This document shows positions 38,174 to 46,979 of a stretch of 64,000 nt of DNA, piece after piece. The DNA comes from CALDTK01 sp965213735 (GTDB lineage Bacteria; Bacteroidota; Bacteroidia; Chitinophagales; Saprospiraceae). Made by a program: the position numbers and the translations under genes. How positions within the stretch are numbered: the stretch's first letter is position 1; each line of letters begins with the position of its first letter. The notes beneath the pieces are model-generated. The model was not told the origin of the DNA. It did no database searches and saw only the letters and a program-made list of their open reading frames with translations. Location of the stretch: NCBI GenBank assembly GCA_965213735.1, contig CBDCAB010000005.1, forward strand, positions 2,147,016 through 2,211,015, read 5' to 3'.

Positions 38174-38813
38174 TGCTGATAACTTGGCCAAACGTTTTGC
38201 TGGTCCATGGGTGGTTAAAGATTTCTCGCACACGTTTGCATCCGGTTCGGCTACCGCCATTGCGGGTCCGAACGGATCTGGTAAAAGCACATTGATGAAG
38301 ATGCTTGCTGGGCAGCTTATGCCTTCAGCAGGTAATTTGAAATTTTCCTTTGAGGATAAAGTAAAAGGTGGTAAATCTTTAAGTATAGCCAGTGATGAGC
38401 TATATCAGCATGTATCATTTGCGGCACCTTATGTGGAATTAATAGAGGAATTAAGTGGCAAGGAGGCGGTGGCTTTTCATGCACAGATGCGCAGCTTTCG
38501 CCAAAACCTCACCCAAGCTACTATTTGGGAGCGTTTAGACTTCAAGAAGCGTACGCAGCGTCAAACGGTGGCTAGTTATAGTTCGGGAATGAAACAGCGA
38601 TTAAAGCTCGTCTTAGCCCTTGCCACGGAAAGTGATCTCGTGCTACTCGATGAGCCGACGACTAATTTAGACCTAGCAGGTGTGAATTGGTATGAGCAAC
38701 TCGTGAGCGACTGGTTAGGCGAGCGCACCCTCATAATCGCGAGCAACGAAGAACGAGACTTTGTGCAATGCCAAGCTCGTGTCGAGGCAGGCTCGTGGGA
38801 AGCTTCCATTTAG
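38163..38813 (+). CDS. ABC transporter ATP-binding protein
   Basis: 216 residues from the GTG at 38163 (MRIDADNLAKRFAGPW); longer starts would overlap lpxA by up to 185 bp. Walker A is GPNGSGKST, the signature YSSGMKQRL and Walker B LVLLDEPTTNLD. It is a short, stand-alone ATPase of the CcmA/gliding-type group, with no permease next to it. Position after lpxA suggests an envelope role. An exact 14-mer motif lies at 38494. Confidence 0.9.
   Translation: MRIDADNLAKRFAGPWVVKDFSHTFASGSATAIAGPNGSGKSTLMKMLAGQLMPSAGNLKFSFEDKVKGGKSLSIASDELYQHVSFAAPYVELIEELSGKEAVAFHAQMRSFRQNLTQATIWERLDFKKRTQRQTVASYSSGMKQRLKLVLALATESDLVLLDEPTTNLDLAGVNWYEQLVSDWLGERTLIIASNEERDFVQCQARVEAGSWEASI
38494..38507 (+). repeat. 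14-mer motif GCTTTCGCCAAAAC
   Basis: Exact copy inside the ABC ATPase gene, read as SFRQN. Confidence 0.85.
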
Positions 38814-38828
38814 CAGGACCGAAATTGC

Positions 38829-39989
38829 TTACAAAAGAATGAAAGCTACCAATAGCCATAGAAAGAAGGCAATTGGCAGCATAAGCATCGCGAATACTAG
38901 TACGACGAGGTTCTTGAGAATTGTCTTCCACAGCTTGTAATCATACGCTTTACTTTCTGTAAGCACGAGGAAGCCGTAGGAAGTAAGTATTCCCAAGGGA
39001 AGTACAAATGCTGAGGGAAGTATCAAGTTGAGAAGAAGAAACACGCTGGCTGCTAGGAGCAGGGCACTTGCTGAAATGGCAGTGAAGCTTAAGTTTTGCG
39101 CGTAGTATGGCATCCGCCTGTGGTAAATAGCCCAGTAGCCAAACGCCATGAGTGGGATAAACAGCAAAAGTACCCAGGATAAATTTTTAAATAGGTACTC
39201 GTTGACAGTTTCAACTCCGCTTTGATACATAGAGAGAATTTTGCGGAGCATAAAGAGGATGATAGGTTTTTCTGCTCCTGATTGGGCGGCAATAACTTCT
39301 GGTGACTCCGACACTAGCAGGCGACTATCGATGTTAATGGAGTCGCCAAACAGGCTTATGTCGAAATCATTCGAGGGTTCTGGAAAAAGCGCTAAAAGTG
39401 TATCCGCTAAGAACTTCCCTTCGCTCGTCTTGATAAATCCTTTCGCATTTAGTGAATCTCTGAGTTGATGCAATTGATCGTGCGCGATATAATGCGCCCG
39501 CAATTGATCTATCTGCGACATGCGATTTTCGAGCGGGTGTTTGTCACCATAATCACTTGCGCTTAATCCATCCTTAAGACCTTGAGAAAATGAGCCACTC
39601 CCTACGTTGTTTTTCTCGAGCTTTTCTACATCTTCAGCTGAGGATCCGGTTTGGATTACGCTTGTATCATCACCCACTATGGATATAATGCCAAAAAATA
39701 TAATCGAGCTGAGCAGCACCAAACGGAGGGGGTGCAGGTAGCGCTGCCGTTTCCCGTTGAGGTAGTTGACGGTGATACGTCCGGGAATGTAGAGGTCTTT
39801 AAGTGTATTCCATGTTTTGCCTTCGAGCTGCAAAAAATTACTAAACCCTTCGCGGAGATAGTCAAGTGCTGCGCGCTTGAACTTGCGATTTTCCTGTCCG
39901 CAGCAGTAGCAGTAGCGGTCTGTAGCTTCTAGTTGAGCTTCACAATTGAGGCAGCGTGTAGCTTGGTAGGTCCGAAACCGATCAGTCAT
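38829..39989 (-). CDS. DUF3667 membrane protein with zinc ribbon
   Basis: 386 residues from the ATG at 39989 (MTDRFRTYQATRCLNC), overlapping the CapA stop by 8 nt; a start at 40013 is also open. The N-terminus has CLNCEAQL and CYCCGQEN, a four-Cys zinc ribbon, followed by YLREGFSNFLQLEGKTWNTLKDL and membrane segments near residue 80 and in the last 130 residues. This matches DUF3667, a Bacteroidota family of unknown function. It is convergent with the ABC gene, 15 bp apart. Confidence 0.85.
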   Translation of the reverse strand: MTDRFRTYQATRCLNCEAQLEATDRYCYCCGQENRKFKRAALDYLREGFSNFLQLEGKTWNTLKDLYIPGRITVNYLNGKRQRYLHPLRLVLLSSIIFFGIISIVGDDTSVIQTGSSAEDVEKLEKNNVGSGSFSQGLKDGLSASDYGDKHPLENRMSQIDQLRAHYIAHDQLHQLRDSLNAKGFIKTSEGKFLADTLLALFPEPSNDFDISLFGDSINIDSRLLVSESPEVIAAQSGAEKPIILFMLRKILSMYQSGVETVNEYLFKNLSWVLLLFIPLMAFGYWAIYHRRMPYYAQNLSFTAISASALLLAASVFLLLNLILPSAFVLPLGILTSYGFLVLTESKAYDYKLWKTILKNLVVLVFAMLMLPIAFFLWLLVAFILL

Positions 39990-41175
39990 AGCGGATACGT
40001 AAGGCGCCTTCATCGGTAATTAGCAGCGGACTTTCGGGAAAATCTTCTCTTGACAATTGCTGAAGTATAGCCGTAGCACGTGCTTCTTGATCGATCAGCG
40101 GGCCGGTGGGCTTGGTCTGGTAGATTGGTACGATCTGCCCATCGAGGAAGCGGCCTGTTTCATCCACACGAAATTTCAGCAGTGGCGCTACACCTGCTGG
40201 TCCACGCAGATTAAATCTCCCGTAGGTGGCGAAGTTGCCGAGGGAATAGGCGATGAGGCGATCCTTGTAGAGTTCCATCCCGCGGGTGACGTGTGGGCCA
40301 TGCCCGAGCACCATATCTGCTCCGGCATCGACGACGGCATGTGCAAAGGCATAGACGTCGCCACGATTCTCTTTGTAGTATTCTTCAGTTGCACGCGGCA
40401 CGTGTTGTGCATCTGGCCCTTCGGCACCGCCGTGAAAGCTAATGATGACGAAATCGGCTTGGGCACTTGCATCTTCGACCAGGCGACGTGCACGGGCAAG
40501 GTCACGAACATCGACTGTTCCGCTGTTGGGAGCGAAGGCGATGAATGCTACTTGCCTGCCGTCAAAGTCTCTGTAGGCAATTTCATCCGTTCCCATTAGA
40601 CCGGCGTATGCGATACCCACCTCATCGAGGCGCTGTTTGGTGGTGCTGCGGCCTATGGGTCCGAAGTCACCGGAATGATTATTAGCCAAGCTAAGAAAGT
40701 CGAAGCCTGCGTCTGCGAAGTGCTGGGCGAAGCTTTCAGGTGAGCGGAAGGCGTAGCATGCGTCGGGATTGTCGCAGCGTTTGGGGGTGCCGCCTTCGTT
40801 GAGCAGGGTTCCTTCGAGGTTGCCGACGGTTATATCTGCACTTCGGAGTTCGTGGAGTAGTGGCGCGAGCAGTTGAGATCCGTCGCCTGGTGGTAGGTAT
40901 TTCGGGTCTGGATAGTTGGTGCCGAGCATCATATCGCCTACTGCGACTATTGAAAAGGTACGCACTGGCCGAGGTGCGATGGCGGGCATGGGTTGGAGGG
41001 CTGGGCGTGTGGCTGGTGTTTGGAGTTTAATTTGACGTTTAGCCTGGACGAGTCCGGAGGGCAGCTCGATGGGTTTGATAATGGCTTGGTCGCTTAGGGT
41101 TTGTTGGCCCGTGCGACTGCATGCTGCGAGCAGTAGGGTCAAGCTGATGAGCCAGGTGAGTTGAGGCAGCTTCAT
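39982..41175 (-). CDS. CapA/PGA_cap-type metallophosphatase-like lipoprotein
   Basis: 397 residues from the ATG at 41175, chosen because MKLPQLTWLISLTLLLAAC is a clear lipoprotein signal. The frame stays open another ~940 bp upstream through a tandem repeat, but that segment is repeat translation. The catalytic fold shows VAVGDMMLGTNYP, VGNLEGTLLN, SLANNHSGDFG, DFVIISFHGGAEG and MVLGHGPHVTRGMELY, as in CapA poly-gamma-glutamate/capsule proteins. It is coupled to the DUF3667 gene. A role in envelope polymer handling is inferred. Confidence 0.87.
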   Translation of the reverse strand: MKLPQLTWLISLTLLLAACSRTGQQTLSDQAIIKPIELPSGLVQAKRQIKLQTPATRPALQPMPAIAPRPVRTFSIVAVGDMMLGTNYPDPKYLPPGDGSQLLAPLLHELRSADITVGNLEGTLLNEGGTPKRCDNPDACYAFRSPESFAQHFADAGFDFLSLANNHSGDFGPIGRSTTKQRLDEVGIAYAGLMGTDEIAYRDFDGRQVAFIAFAPNSGTVDVRDLARARRLVEDASAQADFVIISFHGGAEGPDAQHVPRATEEYYKENRGDVYAFAHAVVDAGADMVLGHGPHVTRGMELYKDRLIAYSLGNFATYGRFNLRGPAGVAPLLKFRVDETGRFLDGQIVPIYQTKPTGPLIDQEARATAILQQLSREDFPESPLLITDEGALRIRYD

Positions 41176-41227
41176 AGGTATGGCGTGGGGATGTGCGAAT
41201 ATGGGCAAGGAAATTTGTGTGGGGAGG

Positions 41228-42125
41228 TGGGGTGAATGGAATCGCAAGCTTGCTGTGCAAGCCGCCAGGGGGCGCAAGGGTCGCAAGGAGCTGGGGGTAA
41301 TGGTATCGCAAGCTTGCTGTGCAAGCCGCCAGGGGGCGCAAGGGTCGCAAGGAGCTGGGGGTGAATGGTATCGCGAGCTTGCTGTGCAAGCCGCAAGGGG
41401 GCGCAAGGGTCGCAAAGAGCTGGGGGTAATGGTATCGCAAGCTTGCTGTGCAAGCCGCCAGGGGGCGCAAGGAGCTGGGGTGAATGGTATCGCAAGCTTG
41501 CTGTGCAAGCCGCCAGGGGGCGCAAGGGTCGCAAAGGGCTGGGGTGAATGATATCGCAAGCTTGCTGTGCAAGCCGCCAGGGGGCGCAAGGGTCGCAAGG
41601 AGCTGGGGTGAATGGTATCGCAAGCTTGCTGTGCAAGCCGCCAGGGGGCGCAAGGGTCGCAAGGAGCTGGGGGTGAATGGTATCGCAAGCTTGCTGTGCA
41701 AGCCGCCAGGGGGCGCAAGGGTCGCAAAGGGCTGGGGTGAATGGTATCGCAAGCTTGCTGTGCAAGCCGCCAGGGGGCGCAAGGGTCGCAAGGAGCTGGG
41801 GTGAATGGTATCGCAAGCTTGCTGTGCAAGCCGCAAGGGGGCGCAAGGGTCGCAAGGAGCTGGGGGTGAATGGTATCGCAAGCTTGCTGTGCAAGCCGCA
41901 AGGGGGCGCAAGGGTCGCAAGGAGCTGGGGGTGAATGGTATCGCAAGCTTGCTGTGCAAGCCGCCAGGGGGCGCAAGGGTCGCAAGGAGCTGGGGGTGAA
42001 TGGTATCGCAAGCTTGCTGTGCAAGCCGCCAGGGGGCGCAAGGGTTGCAAGGAGCTGGGGTGGATGGTATCGCAAGCTTGCTGTGCGAGCCGCCAGGGGG
42101 CGCAAGGGTCGCAAAGGGCTGGGGT
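41228..42125 (-). repeat. Tandem array, 14 copies of a ~65-bp unit
   Basis: The AAGCTTGC core recurs at 41246, 41310, 41375 (variant GAGCTTGC), 41439, 41494, 41558, 41622, 41687, 41751, 41815, 41880, 41945, 42010 and 42074: period 64-65 bp, one short 55-bp unit. Each unit can form a hairpin GCTTGC-TGT-GCAAGC, next to a GC-rich part (CCAGGGGGCGCAAGGGTCGC). Since 65 is not a multiple of 3 and the unit lacks minus-strand stops, all three minus frames are open for hundreds of codons. It lies directly upstream of capA. Confidence 0.95.
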
Positions 42126-42342
42126 GCGTGGGATTTCGTGGTACCGGGGGACCTGATCAGCTGCAGCGGCCTGCGTAGCTTGGGAGTTATTGGGGATCAG
42201 GTGCCTCGGGTGCAATTAGGATGGTAATAGCTCGGCGAGAGGGGGGTGTATAGACGGAGGGAGGTGGATGTTGATATAATTGAAATATATCGATGTGATC
42301 TTGGTCTGCGGTTATGTATGGTCGTTATGGTTGCTGATATTT

Positions 42343-43315
42343 AATGGTCGCCGTGTAATCCAAGGGCATCTTTTTAGGCTGAGGCATAGATCCTCCCTCT
42401 TCATGAGGTCAGGGGCTCAGCATACATTAGGCATTTCTTTTAAAGGGTCTATAAAATGGGGCTGTTATGCTGCTATGCAGCTAGCATAAACTCCTCCCGT
42501 AGCGTGGCCATAGCCGCATAGCGGCGTCGTTGTCAGAGGGTAGGGTTTACCCGGAACGGTAGCAGGTGGCTGGCCTGACCCGCACATTGTGGTTAAGTGT
42601 GTGCTGGGTACAGCGTTGCGGATGGTTGCCGGGTTAAACTTAGGGCTCCTAATGAAGCTTAGGCCTGGATCCTCCCACTTCATGAGGTCAGGGGCTCAGC
42701 ATACATTAGGCCTTTCTTTTAAAGGGCCTATGAAATGAGGCTGATATGCTGCTAAGCAGCTAGCATAAACTCCTCCCGTAGCGTGGCCATAGCCGCATAG
42801 CGGCGTCGTTGTCAGAGGGTAGGGTTTACCCGGAAAGGTAGCAGGTGGCTGGCCTGACCCGCACATTGTGGTTAAGTGTGTGCTGGGTACGATGTTGCGG
42901 ATGGTCGCCGTGTAATCCAAGGGCATCTTTTTAGGCTTAGGCATAGATCCTCCCTCTTCATGAGGTCAGGGGCTCAGCATACATTAGGCATTTCTTTTAA
43001 AGGGCCTATGAAATGAGGCTGATATGCTGCTAAGCAGCTAGCATAAACTCCTCCCGTAGCGTGGCCATAGCCGCATAGCGGCGTCGTTGTCAGAGGGTAG
43101 AGTTTACCCGGAACGGTAGCAGGTGGCTGGCCTGACCCGCACATTGTGGTTAAGTGTGTGCTGGGTACGATGTTGCGGATGGTTGCCGTGTACAGCCAGG
43201 GCTCCTAATGAAGCTTAGGCATGGATCCTCCCACTTCGTGAGGACAGGGGCTCAGCATACATTAGGTGTCCGTCCCAAAGGGCCTCTACCTAATCACGCC
43301 GTTACGCTGCCATGC
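42343..43315. repeat. Tandem array, ~3.5 copies of a 278-bp unit
   Basis: AGGGGCTCAGCATACATTAGG recurs at 42411, 42690, 42968 and 43246 (spacings 279, 278, 278). Each unit holds several small dyads: GCCGC-ATA-GCGGC, TATGCTGC/GCAGCTAGCATA, and CCTGACCCGCACATTGTGGTTAAG, related to the perfect palindrome at 31136. Open frames inside (42465-42683, 42696-42944 minus) are near-identical repeat translations, not genes. Confidence 0.92.
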
Positions 43316-43518
43316 GGCTAGCAGAGGGGGATGTGCAACGTGTGGCAGAGGGATATTTAAATGCTTCGGAAATCATTTCTTCGCACAATGTTGTTGAGGC
43401 TCTTATGTTTCTGCTTGGCGGACCCGCAGGCGGGGCGAAGACTGGGGGCCTTTTAGCCCGCGAAACCACGGGTGTAGCTGATACTGGTCCCCAATCTTGC
43501 GTAAGAAAAGTTGCGAGA

Positions 43519-43947
43519 TCAAAATATATTTAAGTTTAGTAGTGATATGGATGCGTAAAAGGGGATGCTCCAGATATATTTTCTTGTTTCACCAAGGTGG
43601 AATAATGATACGACAAAGCAGGCAATGGGTGTGGTAATGATTGCTTGGATGAGAAATAAATTGGGCAATGCTAAAACATCCGATAGAAAGCTTAAAATTA
43701 TACAAGGAGCTACGAGATATGCTAATATGCGTAGCATCCAGTTTGGCTGTTCCCGGCTGACCAGGAACAAGTAGGGTAGCAAAGAGGCAGCAGTAACTAA
43801 TATGCCCAAGTCTGGAGAACCCAGAACAGATACTAATACGGAAAACAGCTGGAAGAATACGATCCAGCTGAGGAGCTTGCCCCCGATTCTCAATGACATA
43901 TATAAACAGCCACTAGTTAATACTAAACATGCGAGTTTTACAGCCAT
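43519..43947 (-). CDS. Hypothetical small integral membrane protein
   Basis: 142 residues, very hydrophobic, with four to five membrane segments (LLSWIVFFQLFSVLVSVL, ILVTAASLLPYLFLV, ILAYLVAPCIILSFL, LIQAIITTPIACFVVSLF). No family recognised. Base composition is more AT-rich than the operons to the left, consistent with island DNA. It stands alone between repeat arrays and an insertion-sequence remnant. Confidence 0.6.
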   Translation of the reverse strand: MAVKLACLVLTSGCLYMSLRIGGKLLSWIVFFQLFSVLVSVLGSPDLGILVTAASLLPYLFLVSREQPNWMLRILAYLVAPCIILSFLSDVLALPNLFLIQAIITTPIACFVVSLFHLGETRKYIWSIPFYASISLLNLNIF

Positions 43948-44441
43948 CTCTACTAGACTAGTTCATCTTGAGTGTGGTATGGCGCCTTCATAATCCGACC
44001 ATTGTCTAGCTGAGGTTGTGAAATTGGTTTTAGTCACTTTAGATTTGAGTCAAAAACAAGTGGCCTCTGGTTCCTATTACGTGATGGCCCCAGCCTCGGA
44101 GCCAAGGTATAGCGAGCCACATTATGTCGACGAATTTCTTTTCCGGTGGCAACAGTGTGCCCGCTGATGTTTAAGCCTCCCACTGCTGCTTAAACCACAT
44201 TGAAGCGAAGCCTCCTGTAGATTCGTGCATGCGCCGGTGAATGCATTACCTTTGGCACCTTAGCGTGTGCACCGAAGGCTAACGGCCAGGCCGCTAGCGC
44301 TTGGTACTAAGTCGTAATAGTACGCGTGACGTGGCAGCTTGGAGATGATGAGGGTTTGAGCCAACGGCAGACCACGATGGTTATTCCGGCTCACGAGTTG
44401 TTTGAGTAGCGGTCGGTGTACTTTTTTTTAAGTAACTCATA
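43948..44441. other. Gene-free stretch
   Basis: No convincing gene. It contains a near-perfect palindrome CTAACGGCCAGGCCGCTAG around 44279-44297 and several GC-rich partial repeats, and may hold the outer end of the insertion-sequence remnant to its right. Confidence 0.45.
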
Positions 44442-44699
44442 TTACATCTTGCCTACGAGTTCAAGCAGTTCCATGAGCTTATGGTAATGCGTTTCGAGTT
44501 CGCGAAAGCGCTTGAGTTGGGGCTTTGGGATGCTGTGCTGCAGGCCCTGCTCGCGAAACTCAGCGATTTTACGTCGCCAGGAATTAAGGGTACCGGGGTA
44601 GAGGATATGATTTTTCAATGTGACGGTAACGCTATGCTCGGCTGCGTCTCCCTGGATAGTGAGCTTTTGCTCGGTAGTGAAGGTGCGCTTGTGAGTCAT
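44442..44699 (-). CDS. IS3-type transposase OrfA-like protein (remnant element)
   Basis: 85 residues from the ATG at 44699 (MTHKRTFTTEQKLTIQGDA). The helix-turn-helix pattern TFTTEQKLTI to LNSWRRKIAEFREQG and a helical tail fit the OrfA of IS3-family or related elements. No OrfB/DDE catalytic gene follows, so the insertion sequence is incomplete and not autonomous. Confidence 0.6.
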   Translation of the reverse strand: MTHKRTFTTEQKLTIQGDAAEHSVTVTLKNHILYPGTLNSWRRKIAEFREQGLQHSIPKPQLKRFRELETHYHKLMELLELVGKM

Positions 44700-44840
44700 G
44701 TAGTTGCAAATTAGCAACTAGAATTACGTCCGATCTTTTGAGGGGCCGTTACAGAGGGGCCAGACCACTCAGCATATCCTACACTTCATGTAGCTCAATG
44801 CCCCCCCGGGGTATTTGTTTGGGGCTAAGAGTCGCGACGA

Positions 44841-44920
44841 ACGCCGCTCAGGCTGCGCCCCAAAGTGAGCAGCACGAACGAGGCAGCGCAGCGGGAAATT
44901 CAAGACGCGGTAAGCAAATT
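44841..44920. other. Conserved structured block of the mobile element, diverged copy
   Basis: Contains GAGTCGCGACGAACGCCGCT, then CTGCGC...GCGCAG as hairpin arms. The same block, with the same arms but a different loop, lies at 48900-48970 just downstream of intB in the complete unit. Its survival here marks the left end of a relic element. Confidence 0.75.
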
Positions 44921-45194
44921 AACCATTTGACTTCGGTCGCTTCGGACCTCGATTGCCTTTGATGATTCCAGCCACTGAAATGTGCTCATCGATAGCTTCC
45001 CATTCGATGCCTTTGCGATCAGCGATAAAGTTCCAGTTTCTTCGCTGCTCATCGGTGGCATCGGCGAGTCGATAGTACCACTCGTAGGGTACACCAACCT
45101 CGCGCCCGTCCTCAAGTAGAACATAAAATTTGTTGGCCTCGATGCGGATGTCAACACCGCGGGCAGCCTCAATTATTTCAGCTAAAGAACTCAT
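44919..45194 (-). CDS. DUF2442 family protein
   Basis: 91 residues. REVGVPYEWYYRLADATDEQRRNWNFI and WEAIDEHISVAGIIKG match DUF2442, small proteins usually encoded next to DUF4160 in a toxin-antitoxin-like pair. It overlaps the 3' end of a broken DUF4160 gene by 17 nt. The ORF itself is intact. Confidence 0.8.
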   Translation of the reverse strand: MSSLAEIIEAARGVDIRIEANKFYVLLEDGREVGVPYEWYYRLADATDEQRRNWNFIADRKGIEWEAIDEHISVAGIIKGNRGPKRPKSNG

Positions 45195-45411
45195 TCCAAC
45201 TTTTGTTTAACACCTCTAAATTATCAGCAATAGCTCGCTCCACGCGGCGCTCGTCCTGCTTCGTAAAGCCCTTTGCAAAAACCTTTTCCATGGGTAAGAT
45301 CCAGTACTTCGCTTCAGCTCCCTTGCCTAAAACGTGGATATGAGGCGGCTCAGTTCCTTCGTCGCTTTAGAAAAGGAACTTAAAGCCATGGAGATTGAGT
45401 ACGACGGGCAT
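45178..45411 (-). pseudogene. DUF4160 gene with premature stop
   Basis: Translating from the ATG at 45411 gives MPVVLNLHGFKFLF, then TAA at codon 15 (45369-45367), then SDEGTEPPHIHVLGKGAEAKYW to LEVLNKSWNEFFS in the same frame. EGxEPPHIHV and the ending are diagnostic of DUF4160, and the stop falls where the family usually has Tyr (FYS). A single base change explains the break. It would have been the partner of the DUF2442 gene. Confidence 0.85.
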
Positions 45412-45443
45412 TTTGTAAAGGTATTTTTTTGCCTCGCTCAACT

Positions 45444-45466
45444 TGAGGTTGCAGATTGCAACCTCA
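45444..45466. promoter_or_regulatory. Perfect dyad, candidate operator of the DUF4160-DUF2442 pair
   Basis: TGAGGTTGCA, loop GAT, TGCAACCTCA. It sits 33-55 nt upstream of the DUF4160 start codon. No T-tract follows on the minus strand, so an operator fits better than a terminator for the integrase remnant. Confidence 0.5.
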
Positions 45467-45485
45467 GGATTTTGTCTGCTTTGCC

Positions 45486-45878
45486 TCATCCCCTCGGATG
45501 CATCTCCCGCACCGCATCAGGTAGTTCTACAAGTAAATGCCTGCGGTACTGCTCGGTGGCAGGGGTCGGCTGGTGGCCAGCAAAGGCCTGAACGATGCGC
45601 ACGTCAGGGCCAGCCTCTAGTAATTCAGCCAGTACGGACTGCCAGATGCGTAAGGGGGTGAGCTTTTCAGAGGCTTTGATGCCGGTATTTACCAACTTAT
45701 TCAAGCTCGCAGCACCTACAGCCAGACCGGTAGCCGTGATGGGTAGCGCCTTGGGCTGAGCGTCTTTGCGACTGGTCCTGATGTAGTCGAGTAGCTCAAG
45801 GAGTTGGCTTGCTTTTAAGCACAGGTTGCGATGGACGGTTTTGCCGACGCAGGTGACGGCAAGAGTCTTAGCTAACAT
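45486..45878 (-). pseudogene. Truncated tyrosine recombinase (intB-type remnant)
   Basis: 130 residues aligning with the C-terminal half of the complete intB at 49006-49923: KTVHRNLCLKASQLLELLDYI corresponds to RTVDARVLPLRAGQVMMLAGYL, and both end in VQAFAGHxxxxTxxY...LHPRG/MHPRG. The N-terminal half is missing; the break is immediately followed by the XRE remnant. The box II His is absent here too (LTPLRIWQS). Confidence 0.85.
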
Positions 45879-46121
45879 GTCTACTGCCGCTACGAGCGCG
45901 GCGATGCCACTCCTACCATAGAGACGGCTACCAGAATTGTCCGGGCGCTAGGCGTAAGTCTGGACTACCTCACCGCACTGACTGATCACCTAACTGATCC
46001 AGAAACTCGTCGACGTCTTGAGGCTATAACTGCTCTCCCGGCAGAAGACCGTGCTTTCGTGCTCCGGGCACTTGACTCCCTCGTCAGGGATACACGCGTG
46101 CAGAAGGCGTACGCGGCATGA
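45876..46121 (+). pseudogene. N-terminally truncated XRE-type regulator
   Basis: The frame is open from 45876 (TAA just before) to the stop at 46119-46121, without a start codon. It reads RYERGDATPTIETATRIV, then ALGVSLDYLTALTD and LPAEDRAFVLRALDSLV, matching RYERAEARPSVE, ALDVSLDYLSGVTN and LNSEDRAHVFALFDAFI of the complete regulator at 54023-54382. The helix-turn-helix is deleted. Confidence 0.87.
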
Positions 46122-46151
46122 GCTCGCACAACAGATCAAAAAATGTTGCAA

Positions 46152-46517
46152 TTAAGATATTGCATTCCCATTGACTGCGAGTAGGATTGGCTCAGGGTCT
46201 AACATACCCACTTTAAGCCTGCTTTTGACTCGATTAATATCAATTGATTTGTCTTTACTCGTGAATACGATATCTAACAACACAATGTAGTCCGGATACC
46301 TAAAGTCAATTACCTCATTCGGCTCAACAGGGTCTATGTTTTCATAAAGCTTCATTTTTAGATTATCTTTACCACCCGTCCACGTCGTGTACTCGCCAAA
46401 GTATGAAGATTCTCGATCTTCTCTAGTTAAGTCAAGATGTAGATTGCTTATCTGGTCAGATATTTTTAAGACGGTTGGCGACTTCCATCCAAGTATTATA
46501 AAATGTTTGTGATTCAT
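46152..46517 (-). CDS. Candidate immunity protein 3 (orphan tip-immunity pair)
   Basis: 121 residues, acidic, no recognised family (MNHKHFIILGWKSPTVLKIS). Its ATG shares one base with the stop of the orphan toxin-tip fragment upstream (TAATG), the same join as between toxin 2 and its immunity gene at 55070. This arrangement and its place in the tip series are the evidence for an immunity role. Confidence 0.6.
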   Translation of the reverse strand: MNHKHFIILGWKSPTVLKISDQISNLHLDLTREDRESSYFGEYTTWTGGKDNLKMKLYENIDPVEPNEVIDFRYPDYIVLLDIVFTSKDKSIDINRVKSRLKVGMLDPEPILLAVNGNAIS

Positions 46518-46771
46518 TAGTATCCTTTATCAGTTGGTATCGCGACAGCTTTACCTGTCTCTCTTACTTCTCCTTCATTCTTAAACAGCTTCACATTTAC
46601 TTCTCGCTTTAGCGCCCCTCCGAGTTGTTTTAAAACATTAGAAAGACCTAATTGTTCTGCGGCCTTACTGTCAGCTGCAATTGGAAGAGAACGTAACGCA
46701 CCACATTTGACTAAGCCTAATGATTTAGCTTTATCAGATAAACCCTCGTGAGCAATTATAATGAGGGCTAC
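46517..46771 (-). pseudogene. Orphan toxin C-terminal tip fragment 3
   Basis: A minus-strand frame without a start codon, open from 46771 to a TAA at 46519-46517. It encodes 84 residues including LIIIAHEGLSDKAKSLG, ALRSLPIAADSKAAEQLG and ETGKAVAIPTDKGY. It ends on the start codon of immunity gene 3. I read it as a displaced tip that has lost its Rhs-core upstream part. No family recognised. Confidence 0.65.
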
Positions 46772-46775
46772 TTAT

Positions 46776-46979
46776 TTAAAAGATTCGCGACAAGGCAAAT
46801 AAGATCAAAGGCAAACTTACGATGCCGATAGTTATTTTCTGATACAATGCATAGGTGCGATAATGTTTGGCCTTAATGTACTCTTCGTCAGTACCCATGC
46901 TTTTCACCTTAGCACTTGTAGCACGCAGGCTAAAGTAAGCTAGCGCACCACCCCATAGTATGACTACTACTGCAATCAT
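46776..46979 (-). CDS. Candidate immunity protein 1, small membrane protein
   Basis: 67 residues with two membrane segments (MIAVVVILWGGALAYFSL and ITIGIVSLPLILFAL) and a charged loop between. The ATG overlaps the toxin 1 stop by 4 nt. A membrane immunity protein suggests that tip 1 acts at or through the inner membrane (inference). Confidence 0.65.
   Translation of the reverse strand: MIAVVVILWGGALAYFSLRATSAKVKSMGTDEEYIKAKHYRTYALYQKITIGIVSLPLILFALSRIF

Noticed and set aside
37989..38813. ABC ATPase starting at 37989
   Set aside because: It would overlap lpxA by 185 bp and add a non-family segment; the GTG at 38163 gives a normal N-terminus.
41172..42215. Minus-strand frames of 306-347 residues and the long N-terminal extension of the CapA frame
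   Set aside because: All derive from the 65-bp array; the CapA lipoprotein signal at 41175 is a better start.
43312..43533. 73-residue plus-strand ORF
   Set aside because: It begins inside the last partial 278-bp repeat and has no domain, signal peptide or convincing ribosome binding site.
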